64,000 bases of DNA from an uncultured Lachnospiraceae bacterium (GTDB lineage Bacteria > Bacillota > Clostridia > Lachnospirales > Lachnospiraceae), in the NCBI GenBank assembly GCA_905209075.1, contig CAJLRL010000001.1:62001-126000 (forward strand). The letters are read 5' to 3'. Positions 1 to 7,761 of the stretch are shown here, in pieces; position 1 is the stretch's first letter; the number at the start of each line of letters is the position of its first letter. The notes under the pieces are model-generated. The model was not told the origin of the DNA. It did not search any database and worked only from the letters and a program-made list of their open reading frames with translations. The translations under genes were made by a program, and so were the position numbers.

Positions 1-356
1 TTATCTGCTGCAGCTTCTTTGTAAGCAGATGTCTCAGTGGCATTTCAGTTATGACATTTCAGGCGGCAAAGAAAAACGGAATGTTAAATGTATTTTCAAC
101 AACTGCTGAAAAGCGCATAGTTACAATATTTCTGGTGCTTGAGCTTATTGCTGCCATCGCATTTATGTTTTTTATATCACCTCTTTATACATTGGTAGCT
201 GTGCTTTTTGAATTTCTGGTGTTTTTATATTATAAGCATATGAGCATAAAGCAATTTGGAGGAATAACCGGAGATCTGGCAGGATTTTTTGTATGTGTGG
301 CTGAACTGGCTGCTGTCATGTCTGTATCTTTGGCGGCAATAATATCAGCAGGTTGA
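1..356 (+). CDS. cobS: Adenosylcobinamide-GDP ribazoletransferase, C-terminal part (5' end outside window)
   Basis: The reading frame is open from the first base and ends at 354-356. About 117 residues are visible, with several hydrophobic segments and the late motif GGITGDLAGFFVCVAEL. That matches the end of CobS, the membrane enzyme that joins activated lower ligand (alpha-ribazole phosphate) to adenosylcobinamide-GDP. The Met at 51 is internal. The four genes that follow closely are cobalamin-assembly genes, which supports the call. The N-terminal part lies to the left of the window. Confidence 0.85.
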   Translation, partial: ICCSFFVSRCLSGISVMTFQAAKKNGMLNVFSTTAEKRIVTIFLVLELIAAIAFMFFISPLYTLVAVLFEFLVFLYYKHMSIKQFGGITGDLAGFFVCVAELAAVMSVSLAAIISAG

Positions 357-373
357 TCTTAGGAGAAATCAAT

Positions 374-799
374 ATGGAATTATATATAGGCGGTTTTGCG
401 CAGGGAAAACTTGAATATGTGACAAATAAATACAATTGTGCAAAAGTATATGATGGGAAAAATTATAAAAATCTGATTCAAAATGTAGAAAATAAAATGA
501 TCACAGAAAAAATTGTTATTTTAGATCATTTCAATGATATAATTAGAAATCTATTTGAGAGTGAACTTGAAAATGCCGTATGTAATGCAGAAAGATTGAC
601 AGAATGGCTTATTTGCTCAGAAGAAAAGTATAAATATAAGCTTGTTATAATAAGTGATGAGATAGGCTGCGGTATAGTTCCGATGGAAAAGCTTGAGCGC
701 GGATACCGTGAATGTTGTGGAAGGATGCTTATAAAGCTTGCTGACAGGGCAGATATTGTAGAACGCATAATATGCGGGCTGCCACAAAAAATCAAATAG
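374..799 (+). CDS. cobU: Reduced CobU-like adenosylcobinamide kinase/guanylyltransferase
   Basis: This 141-residue protein starts at ATG 374, eight bases after an AGGAG site; an upstream TTG at 353 has no site. The C-terminal half (ISDEIGCGIVPMEKLERGYRE, then a GRM..LAD.AD...CGLP run) follows the CobU pattern. CobU phosphorylates adenosylcobinamide and transfers GMP to it. The protein is shorter than usual (about 180 residues). Its P-loop reads GGFAQGKL, with Leu where Ser/Thr is expected, and I do not see the usual guanylylation segment HR..RP..W. It sits between cobS and cobC as cobU often does. Family membership is fairly secure; full bifunctional activity is not. Confidence 0.7.
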   Translation: MELYIGGFAQGKLEYVTNKYNCAKVYDGKNYKNLIQNVENKMITEKIVILDHFNDIIRNLFESELENAVCNAERLTEWLICSEEKYKYKLVIISDEIGCGIVPMEKLERGYRECCGRMLIKLADRADIVERIICGLPQKIK

Positions 800-818
800 C
801 CTGGAGAAAAAATAAAAA

Positions 819-1409
819 ATGGAAAACGATAAAATTACGGTCTGTCTTATAAGACATGGGATCACAAAGGGAAATCTTGAAGGCAGATATATAGGAACAA
901 CAGATGAGCCATTGTATGATAATAAAATACAAAAAGCATACCCGGATGCTGATCTTGTTGTGTCGAGCCCGCTTAAGCGCTGTGTGTCCACCGCCAGGCT
1001 TATTTATCCGGAAAATAAAATTGAGATTATAGAAGACTTCAGAGAGACTGATTTCGGAAGATTTGAAGGAAAAAATTACAGGGAACTTTCTGGAGAACCA
1101 TATTACCAGAAGTGGATAGATAGTAACGGGACACTTCCTTTTCCAGATGGAGAAAGCAGGGAATGCTTTATAAAACGCACAAATAATGCATTCAATGAAC
1201 TTATTAAAACATCATTTAACCGACAGAAAAAGTATATCACAGCGGTTGTACATGGAGGAACGATAATGGCAGTGCTTGAAAGAAATTTTGGCGGTGATTT
1301 TTATGATTACCATATAAAAAATCTTGAAGGCTATTGCTTTGAAGTGGAAGGTGTATGCTGCAACGGGCAAAAAAATAGCTATTTATACAAAAATTTAAGG
1401 AGGATTTAA
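819..1409 (+). CDS. cobC: Histidine phosphatase, probable alpha-ribazole phosphatase
   Basis: A 196-residue histidine-phosphatase-family protein. The catalytic signature LIRHGITKGNLEGRYIG lies at residues 8-24, and the second active-site histidine in VVHGGTIMAV near residue 143. Between them is the usual SSPLKRCVSTA arginine motif. In cobalamin synthesis CobC removes the 5'-phosphate of alpha-ribazole phosphate or of adenosylcobalamin phosphate. This large family also holds phosphoglycerate mutases and other phosphatases, so the specific role rests on position between cobU-like and cbiB genes. A GGAG site precedes the ATG by about 12 bases. Confidence 0.8.
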   Translation: MENDKITVCLIRHGITKGNLEGRYIGTTDEPLYDNKIQKAYPDADLVVSSPLKRCVSTARLIYPENKIEIIEDFRETDFGRFEGKNYRELSGEPYYQKWIDSNGTLPFPDGESRECFIKRTNNAFNELIKTSFNRQKKYITAVVHGGTIMAVLERNFGGDFYDYHIKNLEGYCFEVEGVCCNGQKNSYLYKNLRRI

Positions 1410-1410
1410 T

Positions 1411-2379
1411 ATGATTTATCATATTATAGCCTTTGTGGGAGGATTTATATTGGATCTGATCCTGGGGGATCCGTATTCCCTGCCACATCCGATAAGATGG
1501 ATAGGAAGCCTTATAGGATATCTGGAGAGAAAACTAAATAAAAAAGATGTTTCTGAAAAGTCAGCGCAAAAAAGAGGGTGCATTATGGTTATTGCTGTCT
1601 GTGCTATAGTTGAAGCCTGTGTGATTATCGTGATTGTGGGAAGCTACTATATATCAGCATATGTTGGCTGTGCTGTGGAACTTGTAATGACTTATTATAT
1701 GCTGGCGGCAAAATGCCTTAAAACCGAGAGCATGAAAGTATATGATGCATTGGAAAGCGGTACAATAGAGGATGCAAGATATGCAGTTTCAATGATAGTC
1801 GGACGTGACACAGAAAACCTTACAAAAGAGCAGATTGCAAAAGCAGCTGTGGAGACAGTGGCTGAAAATACATCTGATGGTGAGATCGCACCAATGATCT
1901 ACCTTGCGATAGGCGGACCGGTGCTTGGATTTTTATATAAAACAATAAACACAATGGATTCTATGATCGGTTACAAAAATGATAAGTTTATCAATTTTGG
2001 GAGGTGTGCGGCAAAACTCGATGATGTTGTAAATTATTTACCAGCAAGAATAAGCGCATATCTTATGATAAACGCATGTTCATTTCTGGGGGAGGAATAT
2101 GATAGAAAGAGAGCGGCAAAGATCTACAGGCGTGACAGGTATAACCATGCAAGCCCAAATTCTGCGCAGACGGAGGCTGTATGTGCCGGAGCGTTAGGGA
2201 TAAAATTAGCCGGCGATGCAAGTTATTTTGGAAAAACGGTAAAAAAACCATACATTGGTGACGATATAAGAAAGATAAATACACAGGACATAAAAAGGGC
2301 AGATCGTCTCCTGTACGCATCTGCTATACAGTGTGAGTTGTTCTGTGTGATCATACTCATAGCAGTAAGCCTCTGCTAA
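1411..2379 (+). CDS. cbiB: Adenosylcobinamide-phosphate synthase CbiB
   Basis: A 322-residue membrane protein. The N-terminal signature FILDLILGDPYSLPHPIRWIG is typical of CbiB, as is the inner motif ETVAENTSDGEIAPMIYLAIGGP. CbiB attaches aminopropanol phosphate (or the amine made by CobD) to adenosylcobyric acid in the membrane, giving adenosylcobinamide (phosphate). A strong AAGGAGG site precedes ATG 1411, which lies one base after the cobC stop. The downstream cobD supplies its amine substrate. Confidence 0.93.
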   Translation: MIYHIIAFVGGFILDLILGDPYSLPHPIRWIGSLIGYLERKLNKKDVSEKSAQKRGCIMVIAVCAIVEACVIIVIVGSYYISAYVGCAVELVMTYYMLAAKCLKTESMKVYDALESGTIEDARYAVSMIVGRDTENLTKEQIAKAAVETVAENTSDGEIAPMIYLAIGGPVLGFLYKTINTMDSMIGYKNDKFINFGRCAAKLDDVVNYLPARISAYLMINACSFLGEEYDRKRAAKIYRRDRYNHASPNSAQTEAVCAGALGIKLAGDASYFGKTVKKPYIGDDIRKINTQDIKRADRLLYASAIQCELFCVIILIAVSLC

Positions 2380-2404
2380 GTGACTAAGAAAGGAAATGTT
2401 AAAA

Positions 2405-3451
2405 ATGCATGGAGGAGATATATACCGGAAGAAAATAAATATGGATTACTCAGTAAACATTAATCCATATGGTATTCCCAAAAGTGTTATGGAAGCCATG
2501 CAGGAGGCACTTAATAATGTTCAGAGGTATCCGGATATAAGATGTGAGGAACTTATTAATATGCTTACTGAGAAGTTTTCATGTGAAAATGGTCAGATAG
2601 TATGTGGAAATGGTGCATCTGAGCTTATAATGGCAGTGTGCCATGCGATCAGGCCAAAGAGGGCAGTACTCTATGCACCGGGATTTAGTGGTTACAGATA
2701 TGCATTAAAAACAGTTGACTGCGGCATAATAAACTGCTATGATTATAGACAGATGGAGGAGACAATAGCTGACGAAAAGCCGGATATTGTATTTATCACT
2801 AATCCGAATAATCCGACGGGGCAGCTTATCAGCCATGATACGGTAAAAAAGATAAAGAAGGCTTGTGCAGCAGGAAGTACGCTTCTTATAGATGAGTGTT
2901 TTATTGAACTGACAGGCAGACCGGATGAATATTCATCGGTACAGGATATAAAGCAGCAGGACGAAGAGAACAATGTGATTATTTTAAGGGCATTTACAAA
3001 GAGCTTTGCGATACCCGGGGTAAGGATAGGTTATGCATTGTTTTCATCAAAAGCATTGGCAGAAAAGGTAAGATCTAATATTCCGGAGTGGAATGTATCA
3101 GTCATAGCACAAAGTGCTGCAAAAGCCTGCTTAAATGAAACAGAGTTTGTTAAAAGATCAGCGAAGCTTATTGCAAAGGAAAGAAAGTTTTTAAGTGATG
3201 GGCTGATTAAAAATAAATATAATGTATTTAGCTCAGATGCAAACTTCATATTGTTCGAGGATGTGTCAGAGACTACAGGGAGGGGGTTTACAGGAGGTGA
3301 TAGAAGACTGTATGACAGGATGATTGACAAAGGTATACTGATCAGGGATTGTAGTGATTACGAAGGGTTGGTACCCGGGTACTACAGAATCGCAGTAAAA
3401 ACTCATGAAGAGAACATAACTTTGTTAAATCAGTTACTAAGTTTAGAATAA
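2405..3451 (+). CDS. cobD: L-threonine-O-3-phosphate decarboxylase (PLP aminotransferase fold)
   Basis: A 348-residue fold-type I PLP enzyme that begins HGGDIY, the usual start of CobD. The NPNNPTG motif is near residue 138 and the PLP-binding lysine is in FTKSFAIPGVRIGYA (Lys about 199). CobD decarboxylates threonine phosphate to aminopropanol phosphate, the substrate of CbiB just upstream. ATG 2405 is preferred over ATG 2396, because the AAGGA site lies ten bases before 2405 but only one base before 2396. HisC (histidinol-phosphate aminotransferase) is the closest alternative; the operon context decides for CobD. Confidence 0.88.
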   Translation: MHGGDIYRKKINMDYSVNINPYGIPKSVMEAMQEALNNVQRYPDIRCEELINMLTEKFSCENGQIVCGNGASELIMAVCHAIRPKRAVLYAPGFSGYRYALKTVDCGIINCYDYRQMEETIADEKPDIVFITNPNNPTGQLISHDTVKKIKKACAAGSTLLIDECFIELTGRPDEYSSVQDIKQQDEENNVIILRAFTKSFAIPGVRIGYALFSSKALAEKVRSNIPEWNVSVIAQSAAKACLNETEFVKRSAKLIAKERKFLSDGLIKNKYNVFSSDANFILFEDVSETTGRGFTGGDRRLYDRMIDKGILIRDCSDYEGLVPGYYRIAVKTHEENITLLNQLLSLE

Positions 3452-3464
3452 ATGAAAGATGTGG

Positions 3465-3499
3465 TTGAAAAAGTTTAGATTTATGATTATACTATAGTA
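3465..3499 (+). promoter_or_regulatory. Promoter and overlapping palindromic operator of the blaI-blaR1 pair
   Basis: TTGAAA (3465-3470) and TATACT (3488-3493) are spaced by exactly 17 bases, a good sigma-A promoter. A perfect 10-base palindrome, TACTATAGTA (3490-3499), overlaps the -10 box. BlaI/MecI repressors bind short TAC-centred palindromes, so autorepression by the next gene is the natural reading. The assignment of this repressor to this site is inferred. Confidence 0.65.
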
Positions 3500-3536
3500 C
3501 ATAGCTAATAAATAGATGTGGAGGCTGGAATTAACT

Positions 3537-3929
3537 ATGAGAAAGAAAAAAACAACAAATGAATTAAGTCCATGCGAGTCATTAATAATGAAAATTGTAT
3601 GGGATGCACCGCAGGATATTGCAGTTCAGGATGTTATAACACAGTTAAATGAGAGATTTCAAAAAGATTATGCACGTACAACTGTAGTTACATTCCTTGG
3701 CAAAATGGCTGATAAGGGGTATTTGAATACATACCGTAAAGGAAGACAGGCATTCGTTCATCCAATATGTGATGAGGCTGTATACACACGCGGTATTATC
3801 AAGCATGATGCAGATTTCTGGTTTGATGGAGATTCCTTTAAATTAATGTCGGCTCTTTGTTCAGAAAAGAAGCTTACAAAAGAAGAAGTTGACAAGATAA
3901 AGGAATTATTGGATGGAATCGATTGTTAG
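3537..3929 (+). CDS. BlaI/MecI-type winged-helix repressor
   Basis: A 130-residue BlaI/MecI/CopY-family protein. The N-terminal winged helix runs over residues 10-80 (ELSPCESLIMKIVWD, then ARTTVVTFLGKMADKGYL and a YRKGRQAFVHP wing), with a short acidic dimerisation tail. Such repressors are inactivated by proteolysis triggered by a BlaR1-type membrane protease. The gene overlaps the downstream blaR1-type gene by 17 bases, the standard arrangement. ATG 3537 follows GGAGG at 3520; the in-frame ATG at 3516 precedes that site and is unlikely. The gene controlled beyond its own operon is unknown and need not be a beta-lactamase. Confidence 0.88.
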   Translation: MRKKKTTNELSPCESLIMKIVWDAPQDIAVQDVITQLNERFQKDYARTTVVTFLGKMADKGYLNTYRKGRQAFVHPICDEAVYTRGIIKHDADFWFDGDSFKLMSALCSEKKLTKEEVDKIKELLDGIDC

Positions 3930-5265
3930 TATACAATATTGTATTTGTCTGACATCCATTACCGGTGGAGTTATATCTATCATATGGTATTTATTAGGAA
4001 GGCTGCTTGAAAAAGCGGGCTTCCTTAATATCGTATATACATTATTAAAGGTTACAACTATATTCTGGATACTTCCGGTCGCATATATTTCATTGATAGT
4101 GGTTGAAAAGAAATTTGGCATGTGGCATGGTGTTTTATTTATGCGGACGCCTGCTTTAGACCGGATATCAAAGATAATCTTTATATTATGGGTACTGGCT
4201 ATCATGATCGGGGCAGTTAGGTATATTTTAAATAATATAGCTATTTTTTTCAGACTGAAAAAATCAATCGAATGTGATGTGGAAATAAAAGAACTGGTTG
4301 ATACCATATGTGGTGAATATAAGATCAATCCGAAAAGAGTACGCATAAGATATTCGTATGCGGACAGTATTCCGAAGGTTGCATTTTGTATCAGACCGGT
4401 TATATTTATTCCTATAGATAAATTGGAAAAGCAAAGTTACAAAATAATTTTTAAACATGAACTGATGCATATAAAGCATGGGGATCTTATTTTTAAGAAT
4501 CTTTTAAAAATCTTATGTGCGATACATTTCTTTAATCCGATAATATGGTGGATGGACAAACAGCTTGAAAAGTGGAGCGAGTTTGCATGCGATTATGAAA
4601 TATGTATACGAGACCGGCGGATAAAGGAATATTATCAGCACATACTTGATATATCAATGGAGCATGAAGTAGGGATAGCTTTGGTATCAATGCTTTATGA
4701 AGATAAAAGTAAGTTAAGGGAAAGGATGGAGCATGTTATGAAAAGTTACAAAGTGCAAAACAAATCAAAATCTAAGGCAAAGGCGATCATTGCAGTGATC
4801 ATGGCAGTAAGCATTGTGTCAGTGTCGGTTACATCTGTAAAAGCAGCAGATTGTATAGAGGATTTATACTGGGATACACAGGTGTCAGTGAGGGAAGATC
4901 TGGCTGCAGATGGGCAGACAGAATATATTCAGGAACATCTGGATGATGATATAACAGTTGAATATGATGACGGAATGAGCACATTCTCCAGAGCAGGTGG
5001 GAATATTTCATGGACGCTAAAGGCTAAATGCCAGAAAAGGACATCTTTATTTTACGTGAAAAAGGGGCAGAGAATAAATGTGTCCGTCGCAGCAGACAGA
5101 TATGTAAGAGTGGGAATCGTACAGCCGGATAGTGTACAGAGATTTGTTTACGGAGAGAATCTGTCACATTCATTTGTAGCAAAGACTTCCGGTAAATACT
5201 GTGTTTATGTGCAGAATGATTTGAATTTTATTGTCAATGTTGATGGAGGATACAGGGTAAAATGA
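3913..5265 (+). CDS. BlaR1/MecR1-type M56 membrane metalloprotease with a non-penicillin-binding sensor
   Basis: A 450-residue protein. The first 110 residues hold several membrane segments. The gluzincin motif FKHELMHIKHGD lies near residues 178-189, with the third-ligand region EFACDYEI about 40 residues later. A further membrane segment (about 293-312) ends in a signal-like VKA. The remaining 140 residues would be extracellular and look beta-rich (KKGQRINVSVAADRYVRVG). This tail lacks the SxxK and KTG motifs of the penicillin-binding sensor in classical BlaR1, so the signal is probably not a beta-lactam. It presumably cleaves or triggers cleavage of the overlapping upstream repressor. Confidence 0.85.
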   Translation: MESIVSIQYCICLTSITGGVISIIWYLLGRLLEKAGFLNIVYTLLKVTTIFWILPVAYISLIVVEKKFGMWHGVLFMRTPALDRISKIIFILWVLAIMIGAVRYILNNIAIFFRLKKSIECDVEIKELVDTICGEYKINPKRVRIRYSYADSIPKVAFCIRPVIFIPIDKLEKQSYKIIFKHELMHIKHGDLIFKNLLKILCAIHFFNPIIWWMDKQLEKWSEFACDYEICIRDRRIKEYYQHILDISMEHEVGIALVSMLYEDKSKLRERMEHVMKSYKVQNKSKSKAKAIIAVIMAVSIVSVSVTSVKAADCIEDLYWDTQVSVREDLAADGQTEYIQEHLDDDITVEYDDGMSTFSRAGGNISWTLKAKCQKRTSLFYVKKGQRINVSVAADRYVRVGIVQPDSVQRFVYGENLSHSFVAKTSGKYCVYVQNDLNFIVNVDGGYRVK

Positions 5266-5772
5266 TCACCCGATCCAGAACTCTTTTAAGAGAGCTTTAA
5301 AAGCATCAGCATCTTTTGTGTAAACAATAATTCCGTTGCAGGATGGAACGATCGTTATGCAGGACTCGTTTAATGATTCATTTTCTGAAATAAGTGAAAT
5401 CACATATTGTATGAGTGCAGGTTTTAGTTCGATGAACAGAACCTGCACTTTTTCTATTGATGAAATCCGGGCACATCCAAGAGAAAGAGCGCAAAGAAGT
5501 TCCTGTTCCTTTGAATATTGTCCTTTAGTTTTGTTTATAATAAAATATCCGGAATCATCGCGTGGAAGATCAAGGGATTTTAGGGCACGCTGGACCTGTC
5601 TTTTAAGTCCATCGGAGGCAGGATAAAGAGATTCGAAATAAGACATAAAATCCGAAGCATTTTTAAAGTGTGTATTGTGACCTGTTTCGTTTATTTCTGC
5701 AGTAAGTATCCGCTTTATTGTATCTTCACATGTTTTTCGTGATGGATTTTTTCTAAGAGTATCATTTTTCAT
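5266..5772 (-). CDS. Unrecognised protein, possible distant ArgR-like fold
   Basis: A 168-residue soluble protein that I do not recognise. An N-terminal helical segment with many Lys/Arg is followed by a possible winged-helix stretch (residues about 55-90, ending in DDSGYFIIN). The C-terminal 70 residues (VQVLFIELKPALIQYVISLI, later SCNGIIVYTKDADAFKALL) recall the arginine-binding domain layout of ArgR. That comparison is by eye only. The start at 5772 follows an AGGTG site; the upstream in-frame ATG at 5802 has none. It is convergent with the blaR1-type gene (stops touching) and divergent from the Ntn hydrolase gene, so it could regulate the latter. Confidence 0.5.
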   Translation of the reverse strand: MKNDTLRKNPSRKTCEDTIKRILTAEINETGHNTHFKNASDFMSYFESLYPASDGLKRQVQRALKSLDLPRDDSGYFIINKTKGQYSKEQELLCALSLGCARISSIEKVQVLFIELKPALIQYVISLISENESLNESCITIVPSCNGIIVYTKDADAFKALLKEFWIG

Positions 5773-5876
5773 AGCTTGCACCTGTTTTAAATAAATTTTC
5801 ATTTTTATAAAAATTATTATATAATAAATACTATATTGTGGTCAAAATATTTTGATCAGGAACGGGAGGAATGATT

Positions 5877-6869
5877 ATGTGTACAGCAGCAACATATAAA
5901 ACAAAAGATTTTTATTTTGGCAGAACATTGGATTACGAATTTTCATATGGTGATGAGATAGTCGTGACTCCGCACAATTATGAGTTTGATTTCCGCCATG
6001 CGGGAAAACTTGAAAAACATTATGCGATCATTGGAATGGCACATGTTGCTGAGAACTATCCACTTTATTATGATGCTGTAAACGAAGCAGGCCTTGGGAT
6101 GGCAGGGCTTAATTTTGTAGGCAATGCATTTTATGGGAAGGCGGCCCTGGAAGCTGGATGTGGATCAGATAAAACACAGGTGGCGCAGTTTGAATTTATC
6201 CCATGGGTATTGTCATTGTGTAAAAATGTACAGGAAGCAAAAGAAAAAATAAAACATGTAAAGCTGGTTGATACACCTTTTAACAGCCAGTTTCCGCTTG
6301 CACAGCTTCACTGGATAATTGCAGATAAGACAGGGGCAATAACGGTTGAATCGATGCAGGATGGTCTTCATGTATATGATAATCCGGTTGGTGTACTGAC
6401 AAATAATCCTCCTTTTGAGTTTCAGATGGCAGCCCTTTCAAACTACAGGGCATTATCACCAAAGCAGCCGGAGAATACATTTGGACAGGGGATAGAACTT
6501 ACAGCATACAGCCGTGGAATGGGAGCGATAGGGCTTCCGGGGGATCTTTCATCACAGTCACGGTTTATAAGAGTGGCGTTTACAAAATTAAACTCAAAAT
6601 CAGGAGACGGGGAGAACGAGAGCATAAGCCAGTTTTTCCATATATTAGGCTCGGTGGATCAGCAGAGGGGATGCTGTGAGGTAAATGATGGAAAATATGA
6701 GATAACATTATATACTTCATGCTGTAACTGCGATAAAGGAATATATTATTACAAAACATATGACAACAGCCAGATCACAGCGGTTGATATGCACAGGGAG
6801 AACCTTGATTCGCAGAAAATAATACGTTACCCTGCTATTACGGAGGGGAAGATCTGCTGGCAGAATTAA
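5877..6869 (+). CDS. Choloylglycine hydrolase family enzyme (bile salt hydrolase / penicillin V acylase type)
   Basis: A 330-residue N-terminal-nucleophile hydrolase. ATG 5877 puts Cys at position 2, which becomes the catalytic N-terminal cysteine after Met removal. GGGAGGA ends seven bases before it, whereas the ATG at 5871 directly abuts the site. Other family residues are in place: Arg16 and Asp19 (FGRTLDYE), Asn near 80 (AGLNFVGN), Asn near 175 (LTNNPPF) and Arg in SRFIRVAF near 225. The family cleaves conjugated bile salts, penicillin V or acyl-homoserine lactones. Bile salt hydrolase is plausible for a gut Lachnospiraceae member, but substrate cannot be read from motifs alone. No signal peptide is seen, so it should be cytoplasmic. 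Confidence 0.85.
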   Translation: MCTAATYKTKDFYFGRTLDYEFSYGDEIVVTPHNYEFDFRHAGKLEKHYAIIGMAHVAENYPLYYDAVNEAGLGMAGLNFVGNAFYGKAALEAGCGSDKTQVAQFEFIPWVLSLCKNVQEAKEKIKHVKLVDTPFNSQFPLAQLHWIIADKTGAITVESMQDGLHVYDNPVGVLTNNPPFEFQMAALSNYRALSPKQPENTFGQGIELTAYSRGMGAIGLPGDLSSQSRFIRVAFTKLNSKSGDGENESISQFFHILGSVDQQRGCCEVNDGKYEITLYTSCCNCDKGIYYYKTYDNSQITAVDMHRENLDSQKIIRYPAITEGKICWQN

Positions 6870-6900
6870 ATATATAACTCAAGCTTGGCGCATTTTATTG

Positions 6901-7017
6901 TGGCAAGATGCCACGGACAAAGTGCCATGGACAAAGTGATCCCTGCTGTTCAAGAACACCATGCATAGTTAAGAAAATCATAAGTTGTAGTGAAAAGTGA
7001 ACTATGCTAAAATAGTT
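6901..7017 (+). promoter_or_regulatory. Control region of the ABC/cbi operon: inverted repeat, tandem 14-mer, promoter, operator dyad
   Basis: TGGCA-N3-TGCCA (6901-6913) overlaps two adjacent copies of TGCCAYGGACAAAG (6909-6922 and 6923-6936). A promoter TTGTAG (6985-6990), 17 bases, TAAAAT (7008-7013) follows. AACTAT-N6-ATAGTT (7000-7017) brackets the -10 box, and another CATAGTT lies at 6964-6970. This looks like a repressor- or activator-controlled promoter. The regulator is unknown, and no B12-box riboswitch is present here. Confidence 0.5.
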
Positions 7018-7044
7018 TCATAGTCAAAATAAAGGGAGAAGAAT

Positions 7045-7761
7045 ATGGAATTTTGTATTGAACATGTAGCAAAAAGCTTTGAAAAAAAGAGAGTATTAAA
7101 GGATATCGATTTTGTGTTTGAGGAAGGCCGGATATATGGGCTGCTTGGAAGGAATGGTGCAGGAAAAACAACACTGTTTAATTGTATAAATTCTGACATA
7201 TCTGTTGACGGCGGAGAGTTTTATTTGTTGAAGGATGGCAGTAAAATACAGGTGACACCGGAAAATATCGGATATGTTCTTTCGACACCGACAGTACCGG
7301 AATTTTTGACAGGACGAGAGTTTTTAAGGTTTTTTATAGATATAAACGAATCTTATATATCGAATATAAGACCTCTCGATGAATATTTTGATATAGTAAG
7401 TCTTGCAAAAGAAGATCGCGACCGCCTTATGAAGGACTATTCGCATGGCATGAAAAATAAAATGCAGATGCTTATCAATATGATAGCAGAGCCAGATATA
7501 CTTTTGCTCGATGAACCGCTTACATCATTGGATGTGGTTGTAGCGGAAGAGATGAAACAGCTTTTACGCAGCCATAAAGATGGGAGAATAACCATTTTTT
7601 CTACGCATATCATGGATCTTGCACTTGATCTGTGTGATGTGATCGTACTCCTTAGCAATGGGGAGCTTGAGATCGTAGATAAGGAAAACATGGATGAAAA
7701 AGAGTTTAAGAGTAAAATAATCACTGCACTTAAGGAAGAAGGTGCGGCAGATGAGAGATAG
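7045..7761 (+). CDS. ABC transporter ATP-binding protein
   Basis: A 238-residue ABC ATPase. The Walker A motif GLLGRNGAGKTTLFN is at residues 33-47, the signature YSHGMKNKMQ near 132 and Walker B DILLLDEPLTSLD near 151. The switch histidine is in STHIMDLA. The Y-S-x-G-M signature is typical of ATPases that pair with ABC-2-type permeases. A GGGAG site precedes the ATG. The next gene, which overlaps by 11 bases, is its probable membrane partner. The transported substrate is unknown; read-through into cbiC raises the chance of a link to cobalt or corrinoids, but this is speculative. Confidence 0.85.
   Translation: MEFCIEHVAKSFEKKRVLKDIDFVFEEGRIYGLLGRNGAGKTTLFNCINSDISVDGGEFYLLKDGSKIQVTPENIGYVLSTPTVPEFLTGREFLRFFIDINESYISNIRPLDEYFDIVSLAKEDRDRLMKDYSHGMKNKMQMLINMIAEPDILLLDEPLTSLDVVVAEEMKQLLRSHKDGRITIFSTHIMDLALDLCDVIVLLSNGELEIVDKENMDEKEFKSKIITALKEEGAADER

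Noticed and set aside
3537..5265. A beta-lactam resistance operon
   Set aside because: No beta-lactamase or PBP2a gene is adjacent, and the sensor lacks penicillin-binding motifs.
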